The translations under genes were made by a program, and so were the position numbers. Of a stretch of DNA of 64,000 nucleotides, positions 1 through 8,280 are shown piece by piece; the stretch's first letter is position 1; the number at the start of each line of letters is the position of its first letter. The notes beneath the pieces are model-generated. The model had not been told where the DNA came from. It saw nothing but the letters and a program-made list of their open reading frames with translations, and did no database searches. Origin of the DNA: COE1 sp949066965 (lineage in GTDB: Bacteria > Bacillota > Clostridia > Lachnospirales > Lachnospiraceae); NCBI GenBank assembly GCA_949066965.1, contig CARTDA010000001.1, positions 124,001 through 188,000 of the forward strand. Reading direction: 5' to 3'.

Positions 1-2
1 TC

Positions 3-1550
3 GAAAAGGCGGGCGCCTTTCAGAAGACAAGTTTTTATGGGCTGTTTCATTTTATCCGCTATCTCGAAACCATACAGGACCAGGAGGTGGACTTTGGCGA
101 GGCGAATATTCTGGATGAGAATGCCGATGTCGTGCGCATTATGACGATTCACAAAAGCAAGGGGCTGGAATTTCCGATATGCTTTGTCTGCGGCCTGTCA
201 AAGCATTTTAACCAGATGGATATGCGCCAGAGCATCCTGATGGATGTGGAGCTTGGCATCGGCGTGGATTACATCGACCCCGAGCTTCGGCTGAAGCGGA
301 AAACGATGCGCAAAAACGTGGTGGCACAGCGCATGAAGGAGGACACGCGCGGGGAGGATTTGCGCGTGCTCTATGTGGCGCTGACCCGGGCAAAGGAAAA
401 GCTTATCCTGACCGGCTATGTCGGTGACATGGACAAGAAGCTTGCCAGCCACATCCACCTGACGATGGAGGATGCCCCGAAGCTGCCGTATTCCGTGATG
501 ATGAACGCAGGCTCTTATACGGACATGATTCTGGCAGCCCTGATGCGCCATTCCTGTATGCAGGACGTGCTTGCGGAAAGAGGATATGAGTGGGCGGGAC
601 ACCGGCTGCCTTACCGGGAGGTTCCGATAGGGTTCGAGATATACAGGGAGGAAGAAAACCTGGCGGAAAAGCTGGGAACGCAGATAAGGGAGCAGGGCAG
701 GGCGTTTGCCCTCGAGGAAGAATTGCGACATACGGGCACATATGCGGACGAGGCGCTTGCCAAAAGACTGCGGGAAAAGCTGCATGATACTTATCCATAT
801 GCATATCTTGAGGGGCTTACGGTAAAGACTACGGTATCAGAACTGAAAAAGGCTTCCTATGAGGAGGCAGTGTCCGAGGCAGACGAGCTGATTGTGATGC
901 CGCGGGAAAGCTACATACCAAGCTTTGTGTCCGATGAGTCAGAGCAGGCAAAGGACAGTACCGTTTCCCAGGGAATGGAACATTTTATACGGGCGCAGGC
1001 AGGGACGCAGTATGGTACGGCAGTGCACAAGGTCATGGAACTGCTGTCTTTCTCGGAAAGGCTTCATGTGGACAGTCCGCAGGACGAAAAGGCAAAGAAA
1101 CGTCTGTACGCGGTTTTAAGGGATGAGCAGGAGCAGTGGCTGGCACAGGGGATTATTACCCGGGAGGAACTTGCCTGTGTCGGCATGCATAAGGTCATGG
1201 GATTTTTTTCTTCTGGTCTGTCGCAGCGGATGATTGCCGCAAATGCGAGAAAGGAATTGTTCAAGGAGCAGCCGTTTGTCATCGGAATCGGCGCAGATAA
1301 GCTGAACGCGGCTTTTCCCGCAGAAGAGACTGTTCTGGTCCAGGGTGTCATCGATGTATTTTTTTATGAAAATGATGAGATAGTGCTTGCGGATTACAAG
1401 ACAGATAGGGTAAGCTGTAAGGAGGAGCTGATAAAACGATACCGGACACAGCTTGACTATTACCAGATGGCACTGGAACAGATAACAGGCAGGAGGGTGA
1501 AGGAGCGCTATCTATACTCGTTCTGCCTGCAGGAGGAGATTTGCGTTTAA
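3..1550 (+). CDS. addA: ATP-dependent helicase/nuclease subunit A, C-terminal part (AddA)
   Basis: The gene enters from the left edge, so only the last 515 codons or so are seen; the frame is open from base 3. AddA pairs with AddB in the AddAB helicase-nuclease that resects DNA ends for recombination. Visible are UvrD-type helicase motif V (VRIMTIHKSKGLEFP), motif VI (RVLYVALTRAKEKL) and, near the C-terminus, the RecB-family nuclease signature: GVIDVFF, then the catalytic DYKTD, then QLDYYQMAL. The nuclease motif therefore looks intact. The stop is followed 13 bases later by the next ATG, suggesting co-transcription with the HAD phosphatase. Identification is firm because motif order and spacing match AddA; addB would be expected upstream, outside the window. 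Confidence 0.95.
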   Translation, partial: EKAGAFQKTSFYGLFHFIRYLETIQDQEVDFGEANILDENADVVRIMTIHKSKGLEFPICFVCGLSKHFNQMDMRQSILMDVELGIGVDYIDPELRLKRKTMRKNVVAQRMKEDTRGEDLRVLYVALTRAKEKLILTGYVGDMDKKLASHIHLTMEDAPKLPYSVMMNAGSYTDMILAALMRHSCMQDVLAERGYEWAGHRLPYREVPIGFEIYREEENLAEKLGTQIREQGRAFALEEELRHTGTYADEALAKRLREKLHDTYPYAYLEGLTVKTTVSELKKASYEEAVSEADELIVMPRESYIPSFVSDESEQAKDSTVSQGMEHFIRAQAGTQYGTAVHKVMELLSFSERLHVDSPQDEKAKKRLYAVLRDEQEQWLAQGIITREELACVGMHKVMGFFSSGLSQRMIAANARKELFKEQPFVIGIGADKLNAAFPAEETVLVQGVIDVFFYENDEIVLADYKTDRVSCKEELIKRYRTQLDYYQMALEQITGRRVKERYLYSFCLQEEICV

Positions 1551-1563
1551 ACGGAGGTTGTTT

Positions 1564-2229
1564 ATGTTTCAATATATTTTGTTTGATTTGGACGGTACAC
1601 TGACAGACCCGAAGATTGGGATTACAAGCTCAGTGCAGTATGCGCTGCGCGCGCTTGGCATCGAGGAGCCGTCTCTTGACAGGCTTGAGCCGTTCATCGG
1701 ACCGCCGCTGGCGGACAGCTTCCGCGAGTTTTACCATCTTGACGAGGAGCAGATTCAGACGGCAGTGGAAAAGTACCGTGAGCGGTTTGCCAACCAGGGG
1801 ATATACGAAAATGAAATATATCCCGGGATTGCAGACATGCTCAGGACATTGAAGGCAGGCGGCAGGAAGCTTGCAATCGCGTCGAGCAAGCCGACAGAGT
1901 ACGTCGAGCGGATACTGGATTATTTTGACATTAAGGCACATTTTGATATCATTGTGGGCAGCAACATGGACGGAACGCGCTGCAAAAAGGAGGAAGTGGT
2001 CGAGGAGGCATTGCGCCAGCTGATTCCTGCGGGAATGTCAGAAGCTGATAAGTATTCTGCCGTCGCGATGGTAGGCGACCGCAGGTTTGACATCGAGGGC
2101 GCAAAGGCACACGGCATTTTCCCGATAGGCGTGTCCTTTGGCTATGCGTCTGCGGGAGAGCTGGAACAGGCAGGAGCGGACAGAATTGTCGACACGGTGG
2201 ATGGTCTGTTGGAGGCGCTGAATGGCTAG
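1564..2229 (+). CDS. HAD-superfamily phosphatase, phosphoglycolate phosphatase-like
   Basis: A 221-residue hydrolase of the haloacid dehalogenase superfamily, Gph/PpaX-like. Motif I is FDLDGTLTD with the nucleophile Asp8 and acid/base Asp10; motif II is the Ser of AIASSKPTEY; the Mg-binding motif IV is MVGDRRFDIEGAKAHGI. An alpha-helical cap lies between motifs I and II, as in the phosphoglycolate/pyrophosphatase subgroup. The substrate cannot be told from sequence. I chose the ATG at 1564 because GGAGG at 1553-1557 lies six bases before it; a TTG at 1558 is too close to the ribosome site. The end overlaps the next gene by 8 bases, so the two are probably translationally coupled. Confidence 0.9.
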   Translation: MFQYILFDLDGTLTDPKIGITSSVQYALRALGIEEPSLDRLEPFIGPPLADSFREFYHLDEEQIQTAVEKYRERFANQGIYENEIYPGIADMLRTLKAGGRKLAIASSKPTEYVERILDYFDIKAHFDIIVGSNMDGTRCKKEEVVEEALRQLIPAGMSEADKYSAVAMVGDRRFDIEGAKAHGIFPIGVSFGYASAGELEQAGADRIVDTVDGLLEALNG

Positions 2230-3085
2230 AATCATACAAAAGCGGACAAAACGAACACAAAAGCTTGCCTATATCTTAAAACCGTTTGTTGTTTACATGC
2301 TGGTAAAGACGGCTGCGATGCTGGCGCTTGCCATCCTGATTCCGTCACTCCCGGTAACAGGAATTGCGGCGTGGGTGGAGCACAACGCCCCGCAGCTTAG
2401 CGCAGTCGTAAATGCTGTGGCGAGCATGGCAGGGGTAGCATTTCTGTTAAAAGACGTTCTGATAGAGGTCAGTACGACTGGTGAAGTTGACATTGACAAG
2501 AATGTATGCAGGCAGTTTGGCAGCTTTATGCGGCATGGCTTTTGGGGGAAGCGAACGACAGGGAATGCAGCCAGCCTGATACTGTGTGCCTTACTGGGCA
2601 TCACGGCGTCCTTTGCGCTCAACATACTGGTGGAGCTGACCATGCTCCGCTCGGAAAAATATGATACCGTGGCGGAGATTCAGTATTCTGTTCCCATCTG
2701 GCTTGGCATCCTGCTCTATGGAATCATTTCCCCCATGGTGGAGGAAATGGTGTTCCGCGGCGTGATTTTCAACCGCGCCAGAAAGTTTTTTGGCATCGCG
2801 AAGGCGGCAGTCTTTTCCGCGCTGCTGTTTGGCGTTTTCCATGGAAATCTGTTGCAGTTTCTGTATGGTACGGCGATGGGGATGCTGATGGCGGTCTGTT
2901 ATGAATATTGCGGATGCTTTGCCGCACCGGTGCTGGTGCATATGTCCGCCAATGTTTTTGTGTTCCTGATGTCAGGGCAGACAGGGACTGCATTTTTCGT
3001 CACGCCTATCTGGTGCGTGGTTTTTCTGGCGCTGTCGGTGGCGGTCATGGCGGGTATCAGGAAAGGGAAAGATGTTGGGAAATAA
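2222..3085 (+). CDS. CPBP-family intramembrane metalloprotease
   Basis: A 287-residue multi-pass membrane protein of the CPBP (CAAX protease and bacteriocin-processing, Abi) family. The catalytic signature is complete: EEMVFR (Glu174, Glu175, Arg179), FGVFHGN with His207, and the last helix PVLVHMSANV with His240. Such enzymes cleave within the membrane; bacterial members have been linked to bacteriocin self-immunity and peptide processing, but the substrate here is unknown. The N-terminus is basic, followed by a hydrophobic helix. It overlaps the HAD gene by 8 bases and ends at a strong bidirectional terminator. Confidence 0.88.
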   Translation: MARIIQKRTKRTQKLAYILKPFVVYMLVKTAAMLALAILIPSLPVTGIAAWVEHNAPQLSAVVNAVASMAGVAFLLKDVLIEVSTTGEVDIDKNVCRQFGSFMRHGFWGKRTTGNAASLILCALLGITASFALNILVELTMLRSEKYDTVAEIQYSVPIWLGILLYGIISPMVEEMVFRGVIFNRARKFFGIAKAAVFSALLFGVFHGNLLQFLYGTAMGMLMAVCYEYCGCFAAPVLVHMSANVFVFLMSGQTGTAFFVTPIWCVVFLALSVAVMAGIRKGKDVGK

Positions 3086-3093
3086 CTGGAACG

Positions 3094-3136
3094 AAAAAGA
3101 GGAACGTTGCATGGAGCTATCATCGTTCCTCTTTTT
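3094..3136. terminator. Bidirectional intrinsic terminator
   Basis: A 13-bp perfect stem (3094-3106 with 3124-3136, AAAAAGAGGAACG paired with its complement) has an A-run before and a T-run after, so it can stop transcription from both sides. It separates the convergent CPBP protease and flavin reductase genes. Confidence 0.88.
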
Positions 3137-3149
3137 ACAAAAAATATTA

Positions 3150-3653
3150 TTATCTCGCCATCAGTTCGATAATTTCCCCGACATACATGGTATGCATGTC
3201 GCCGTCCTGATACCACTTGGACAGTTCTGGTGAGATGAATGAATCTTTTGTCAGTCTGGTGGCGGACAGCTTATGGCATAGAAGGACAAAGCTGCCCTCG
3301 TCGATAAACGGAATGGAATGCTTGTAATTCCATGTAAGACCCGCCTCCTTGACCTTGTCTGTGTCACGTCCGGAGTGGGAGCCGCAGTAGTTGAGGGCTT
3401 CCTTGTACTCCTTCCCCATAAACGAGATGGAAAAAAAGTCTCCCGCATCAATAAATTCTTTGGTATATCTTGAGTCTCTCACAAAGATAAAGGCAACGTT
3501 TTTGCCCCAGAGCACGCCGACGCCGCCCCAGCTGACGGTCATGGTGTTGGCTTTCTGTTTGGAACCAGCAGATACAAGCGCCCAATCTTTTCCGATTGTC
3601 TCAAATGGATTTAATTCCAGATTCTCAACTGGAATCGGTTGAAAAACATGCAT
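3150..3653 (-). CDS. Flavin reductase family protein (FMN-binding split barrel)
   Basis: A 167-residue protein of the flavin-reductase-like, FMN-binding split-barrel family. Recognisable parts are the N-terminal NPFETIGKDWALVSAG strand, TMTVSWGGVGVLW (FMN phosphate contact region) and the VRDSRYTKEFIDAG segment with the later FSISFMGKEYKEALNYCG strand. Members bind FMN non-covalently and reduce flavin or act with a partner; the reaction here is not known. AAAGGAG lies eight bases upstream of the ATG at 3653. It is transcribed alone toward the shared terminator. Confidence 0.82.
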   Translation of the reverse strand: MHVFQPIPVENLELNPFETIGKDWALVSAGSKQKANTMTVSWGGVGVLWGKNVAFIFVRDSRYTKEFIDAGDFFSISFMGKEYKEALNYCGSHSGRDTDKVKEAGLTWNYKHSIPFIDEGSFVLLCHKLSATRLTKDSFISPELSKWYQDGDMHTMYVGEIIELMAR

Positions 3654-4525
3654 GGTAGATTCTCCTTTATTATTTATTATTTAATATTATAACGCTATGA
3701 TGGGGGATTTGGCAATATTTAGAATGGGGGGAAATTTGAAAAGTGGTTTAGGGGGTACTGGTTTTGGCAGATTGTACAAAGATTGGAAAAGTGATTGGTT
3801 AAAAGAGGGTTGGTCAAATCTGTCCCTTGTTAGTTTTGACAGGAAATGATAGAATATAACAAAATATTCCGGTAAATATTACCAAGGCTGGTCAATGGGT
3901 AGATGGGGGGCATGTTGTGATAATTGAATAAAATCAAGGAAAAGGATGAATAAAATTCAGGAATTATTTGTTGAAAAATAGTAAATTTTAGATATTGAAT
4001 GCAAAAAAATAATTTACATATAAAAATTTAGCATATTTATTCGGTATTTGTCCTGATTATGAAAAATTATATACCTATGCTAAATATTATTTCGGCTATT
4101 AAAAATCATAAACACAGCCTTATAAAAATGCTGTGTTTATGAAGATTTTTCTAAGAAAATTCTGTGATAAAAGTAATGACTGTTAGAAATCTAACACTTG
4201 ATTTTTTGGTTCTGAAGGAAAGCAGAAACTGTATTTTTGTTACTCTATGAAAAGGTGAAAGCAGAAAAGGTACTAATCAATAGTTTTGAGGGTCATTTCT
4301 AATATTTTAAGCAAGTTTATAGTACATAATCTGTGTATGGCATTTAACAACATCTTTAGTGAAATAAGTGAGTTAGTGTAATCTTTATAACCCATTTTGT
4401 AAATTCTATAGTAGGGATTTTGGAGTTTTTTGGTAATAATACAATTTATTTTGAACTAGTGCAATAGGTTAGTATGTATTATGGCATTTGAATTTTAAAT
4501 AAATACGAAAGGGTGGATTACGAAA
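3654..4525. other. AT-rich gene-free border of the accessory island
   Basis: About 870 bases without a supportable gene. Composition drops sharply to AT-rich compared with the flanking core genes. One perfect 12-bp inverted repeat (4107-4118 with 4130-4141, CATAAACACAGC, 11-base loop) could be a weak terminator, since it is followed by a short T-run. No tRNA or attachment-site duplication was recognised. The compositional step makes this the likely left border of horizontally acquired DNA. Confidence 0.6.
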
Positions 4526-5389
4526 TTGACAGAGAGAACATTTTTATTCATCACATTTAACGAAAATGAGAGATCAGCGTTTTTAAAAAAGTTAGATAAC
4601 CGGAAAGAGGAAACATTTCACAACGGTATCGTAGTAACAAAGGGCAGATTTGGAAAGTACGATGTAGTCCATTTTCATTCACCCTATCAAGGCAACGAGT
4701 CGCAAATGCCTGTTATGAATGCGATACAAATTATCAAGCCGGATGCAGTAATTCTGGTAGGTATTGCATGCGGGGCAAATGTAAATAAGAAAGATCAGCA
4801 TATTGGTGATGTCCTAATATCAAAAAATGTCATAGACTATGATTTCCACAAAGATAATAACGGTAAAATAGAACAGCGCGGCATTATTGTTCCGAGTGGC
4901 AATACGCTTTACGGCTTGTTTTCTCAACACGCATTTAAATGGAAGGAAAAGTATAAGCTGGCATATCATTGTGGGGATATCCTTTCCTCGACAGTATTGT
5001 TGAATAATCCCGAAAAGAAAAAAGAGATATTTGATGCTTTCTGTGATAATCCAAAAGGCTATGAAATGGAAGGGATTTCAACATTTAGGATATGCAGAAA
5101 TGCTAATATTACGGAATGGATTATTGTGAAAGGAATTAGCGATTTTGGGGATGGAAACAAAAAAGATAAGTATCAGGTGATTGCTTCTGAAAATGCAGTT
5201 TCCCTATGTCAATATGTGTTTTCACAGGAAGGATTAAAATGCGTACCTAAGGTATGGGGGTCTTCTGAAAGCCACGATACGTGTAAGATTGTTATTCATC
5301 AAGTTAGTGGTGATATTTTATCTGAAAATGCAAAGAAACCTGACTTTGGAAAAAATAATACTTTTGGAAATGTAACAATCAATTTTTAA
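4526..5389 (+). CDS. Nucleoside phosphorylase-like effector with C-terminal signalling motif
   Basis: A 287-residue protein whose first 240 residues resemble the phosphorylase superfamily (PNP/UDP phosphorylase, MTA/SAH nucleosidase fold): strand FLFITFNENE, the AVILVGIACGAN segment, the IGDVLISKNVIDYD segment, the GYEMEGISTFRIC active-site segment and WIIVKGISDFGDG, with the usual catalytic Asp. Such domains occur as effectors in predicted bacterial conflict systems, where they may cleave nucleosides. The last 34 residues (254-287) are a separate tail, GDxxSxNAxKxDFGxxNxF, that recurs in the next protein. Start is taken as TTG because the next in-frame Met is near residue 62. The next gene begins 17 bases downstream. 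Base composition is much more AT-rich than the core genes. Function as an effector is inference. Confidence 0.75.
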   Translation: MTERTFLFITFNENERSAFLKKLDNRKEETFHNGIVVTKGRFGKYDVVHFHSPYQGNESQMPVMNAIQIIKPDAVILVGIACGANVNKKDQHIGDVLISKNVIDYDFHKDNNGKIEQRGIIVPSGNTLYGLFSQHAFKWKEKYKLAYHCGDILSSTVLLNNPEKKKEIFDAFCDNPKGYEMEGISTFRICRNANITEWIIVKGISDFGDGNKKDKYQVIASENAVSLCQYVFSQEGLKCVPKVWGSSESHDTCKIVIHQVSGDILSENAKKPDFGKNNTFGNVTINF

Positions 5390-5406
5390 AGTAGAGAGGG
5401 ATTTTC

Positions 5407-7152
5407 ATGGATGAGAAAGAGGTTATCGGGCATGTTTCAGACGATGAGACAGAATTGAATGACAAGGCAAATACGGAAGGAGCTTGCGAAAAAGTAACAG
5501 AAGAAAAGGCAGTAGAACAAGAAGCTGTACAGAAAGAATCGGAAAAAAATAAAGGAAAAGAGACTGATACGTCAACTCTTTTGAATGATGCAGATTTGAG
5601 CCAAAGCGACCAAGAATTTATAAAACAGCGTGATAGTATTATGTCCAAAGGTTTATATGTGTCTGACAATATCACTATTTATCAAATCTTTGGAGATTAC
5701 ATGTCAGGAAATGCTCGGAAAATTGATTTTGGCGAACAAAATGAGTTTGACGATGTGTCAATAGGCAATAAAAGTGACGCAGATGAGCCACCGCTGGATA
5801 AAAAGGATATAAAAATTGATCTTTCAGACAGTAGAAAAATATATGAATATTTGAAAGAAAACAGACAGTCGCCCTATTGCGCTTTTCTGATAGCTTTGTC
5901 AATATTTGAGAAGTGTCAGCTTGAATTAGTACGCAATGAGGCAGAAATGTTATATAGTATTTTATCAGACGAACAAAGAGAGATTATTCATCCAAATGGC
6001 GAACATCAGATAGTGCAGCGCGAAAGCTTTGAAGTATCTCAAAAGGAGCTGATAGATAATTTTGGACTTTGTTTCTATAATGATTATCTGATTACTTTTG
6101 GAGGAAGAATTCGGTCAGGATTTGTGCGCTTTGCATCAAAAGAATATTCTGATAATATTTTGCGTGTAATCTTTACGGAATTTATTACATTGAAGAATAA
6201 AATAGTTGGATATTTAACTCAGTTGATTTGTTCGGAAAAGATAAGTTTATACGTTGCAGCGATAAATGCAATTAAGAAAATTTGTGACATCAATCCGGAG
6301 TTTTTTATTTCCGGAATTGTTACCCGTTTAATCAAAAATAAAACGGTACCATCAGATATTGCCGTTGCGGAGATATTGTGCAGCATTGCCCAATTGTCAG
6401 ATGATACATATAATGCAGAAAGATTTTTGGAAGCAGTATATGGGAAAAACAAAGATGTGCATTATTATATTACTACTTTATTAACGTGCAAAACGCTTAA
6501 ATATGATAGGGAGAAGATTGCGAAATTAATTCGTCCTATTTTACGTGAATTAGAAACACAGCCACACTTAGAGTACATGTTAAAGAATATTAAAATTGAA
6601 TTGCCAGAAGAAGAAAATTATATAAAAAATGTTGGCGTATTTTATAATATTGGAGAACGCTATGTGGAGTATTATATAGCGCTTATATATGAATTTTGCC
6701 GTAGGTTGGACGAACTTAAAAGGTCAGATCCGCAAAGAGTTTATGTGCAGTTGGTACTTACTCTCTTTATTCAGGAAGACTATAATGAGAGTTATTTAAA
6801 TACAGATAAGCCGACAAAATTTAAAGACATGATTTTCATCAGATTGGTATTGCGGGACAAAGAGACTGCAGATAAATTAACTTACCTTTGGGCAGAGCTT
6901 CTCGGCAGCCGTAATTTTTCATTAATTGCCAAAAAATTACTGGAAAATTACTTATTCGAAAGAGATAAATACAATTTAAATGAAAAAGAGTATAAAAAAA
7001 TAGAGCTGTTTTTTGTGAGGCTGGTTCAGACAGCCAGCATACACAAGACAATGATGTTTTTCTTAAAGAATATGGCAACCAGCCCTAAGGAACATAATCG
7101 TATAGTATGTAGAATATATGAAAAAGTAGGAGGAAACCGTTATGAGCAATAA
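5407..7152 (+). CDS. Helical-repeat protein carrying the same signalling motif; possible sensor/adaptor
   Basis: A 581-residue protein of unrecognised family. Residues 1-75 are acidic and low in complexity (Glu/Lys-rich, probably disordered). Residues 88-121 repeat the motif in the tail of the preceding phosphorylase-like protein: 16 of 34 aligned residues are identical, with GD at 96-97. From about residue 135 to the end it is predicted by eye to be alpha-helical, with amphipathic helices resembling HEAT/ARM-type repeats (for example NKIVGYLTQLICSE and SLYVAAINAIKKIC). I found no Walker A or B motif, so it is not a classical NACHT or STAND ATPase. It overlaps the next gene by 11 bases. A role in sensing or oligomerisation that recruits the phosphorylase-like protein is inference. 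Confidence 0.7.
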   Translation: MDEKEVIGHVSDDETELNDKANTEGACEKVTEEKAVEQEAVQKESEKNKGKETDTSTLLNDADLSQSDQEFIKQRDSIMSKGLYVSDNITIYQIFGDYMSGNARKIDFGEQNEFDDVSIGNKSDADEPPLDKKDIKIDLSDSRKIYEYLKENRQSPYCAFLIALSIFEKCQLELVRNEAEMLYSILSDEQREIIHPNGEHQIVQRESFEVSQKELIDNFGLCFYNDYLITFGGRIRSGFVRFASKEYSDNILRVIFTEFITLKNKIVGYLTQLICSEKISLYVAAINAIKKICDINPEFFISGIVTRLIKNKTVPSDIAVAEILCSIAQLSDDTYNAERFLEAVYGKNKDVHYYITTLLTCKTLKYDREKIAKLIRPILRELETQPHLEYMLKNIKIELPEEENYIKNVGVFYNIGERYVEYYIALIYEFCRRLDELKRSDPQRVYVQLVLTLFIQEDYNESYLNTDKPTKFKDMIFIRLVLRDKETADKLTYLWAELLGSRNFSLIAKKLLENYLFERDKYNLNEKEYKKIELFFVRLVQTASIHKTMMFFLKNMATSPKEHNRIVCRIYEKVGGNRYEQ

Positions 7153-8272
7153 TCCAATAATTAAAAATGATAGTTTGGCACTTGGACCTTTTATGAAACT
7201 GCCATCTGTTCCGCAAGATACAGCATTAGTACTCTATCCGCATGATTCCCGAGAGCAGTGCGGTGTATATTTTTTAGATGATTTTATTGACAAGAAGCAA
7301 TGTAGGAAACGAAATTATGACCGAATGGCATATGTGTCATTAAATCAATTCCAGTTTGAATATTCCTTGCGGGTTCCCTATGCTGACGGAGCAGGTCAGC
7401 ATTGTATTATTACATATGATATTAAAGTGTCTGTAAGACAAGATAAGGAATCCGTCAGAAGAATTATTACAAATAATATTATGGACATATCAGAACCTGT
7501 TATTGGGCTATTGAATGAAAATCTGCTAACTGTGGGAGGGAAATATTTATGCCTGCAATATCAGGAATTGGAAGCAGCGCTTATCGGTAAGATTAGGGAG
7601 TTGGTTTTACAGATATCTTATTTGAGGGTTTTCGTTTCTCAGTTAACCGTTGAACGAGATGTTGTGTCTGAAAAAGTGATAGCGGATTATGTGACGAATG
7701 AACTTGAAAAAGTGAGGGTTAAAGCAGAGCGGGAAAAACTGGAACGTCAGTGGGAAGAAGCAGAGGTTCGCAGGAAAGAGTCAGAAATTGAAAGAGTCAA
7801 AGCAGAGAAAGAAGCTGAGATTGCCCTGATAAAGCGCAAGATGGAAATGGAAGAAAAGCAGCATGAGATTGAAAAAAAGATTAAGGATTTAGAAGCAGAA
7901 AAAGAATATGATTTAAAACGCTCAGAAAGAGTTGCGATGGTTGCGGAAAAAGACAGACTACTGCGTGCACAGTTTTCCAATGAGGAGCTGGCTGCTATTG
8001 ACCCCAAATATGATAAGTACATTCAGTTAAAACAGGAGACAGTCGATCGAAAAAGAAAAAATGCCTCGGATGATTTTGATTTGCAGTTAAAGATAATAGA
8101 TGCAATCAAAACCAGTGAAATGAATGATTTAGATAAAGATGAGCTGCTGAAACGAATATTTAACGGTGCAGCAGCGCCCCGGCTTGCTGAAAAAACGGAT
8201 TGGGATGCTGTGGAGAATGAGACTTATGTAGATTACGATGAGCTTAGTGAAGATGGAGAGGATGTTGTGTAA
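7142..8272 (+). CDS. Coiled-coil protein, possibly SPFH/band-7-like, third gene of putative defence operon
   Basis: A 376-residue protein of unrecognised family. The first 175 residues form a mixed alpha/beta domain in which a segment (YDIKVSVRQDKESV..., then ISYLRVFVSQLTVERDVVSEKVIADYV) faintly recalls the order of elements in SPFH/band-7 proteins. Residues 190-290 are a long charged coiled coil rich in Glu, Lys and Arg. The C-terminus is acidic. AGGAGG precedes the ATG, and the first 11 bases overlap the preceding gene, so it belongs to the same operon. No transmembrane segment is evident. The SPFH resemblance is weak; a scaffold role is inference. Confidence 0.6.
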   Translation: MSNNPIIKNDSLALGPFMKLPSVPQDTALVLYPHDSREQCGVYFLDDFIDKKQCRKRNYDRMAYVSLNQFQFEYSLRVPYADGAGQHCIITYDIKVSVRQDKESVRRIITNNIMDISEPVIGLLNENLLTVGGKYLCLQYQELEAALIGKIRELVLQISYLRVFVSQLTVERDVVSEKVIADYVTNELEKVRVKAEREKLERQWEEAEVRRKESEIERVKAEKEAEIALIKRKMEMEEKQHEIEKKIKDLEAEKEYDLKRSERVAMVAEKDRLLRAQFSNEELAAIDPKYDKYIQLKQETVDRKRKNASDDFDLQLKIIDAIKTSEMNDLDKDELLKRIFNGAAAPRLAEKTDWDAVENETYVDYDELSEDGEDVV

Positions 8273-8280
8273 TTATATTG

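Noticed and set aside
5407..7152. NACHT or STAND ATPase in the second gene of the putative defence operon
   Set aside because: No Walker A or Walker B motif could be found anywhere in the protein.
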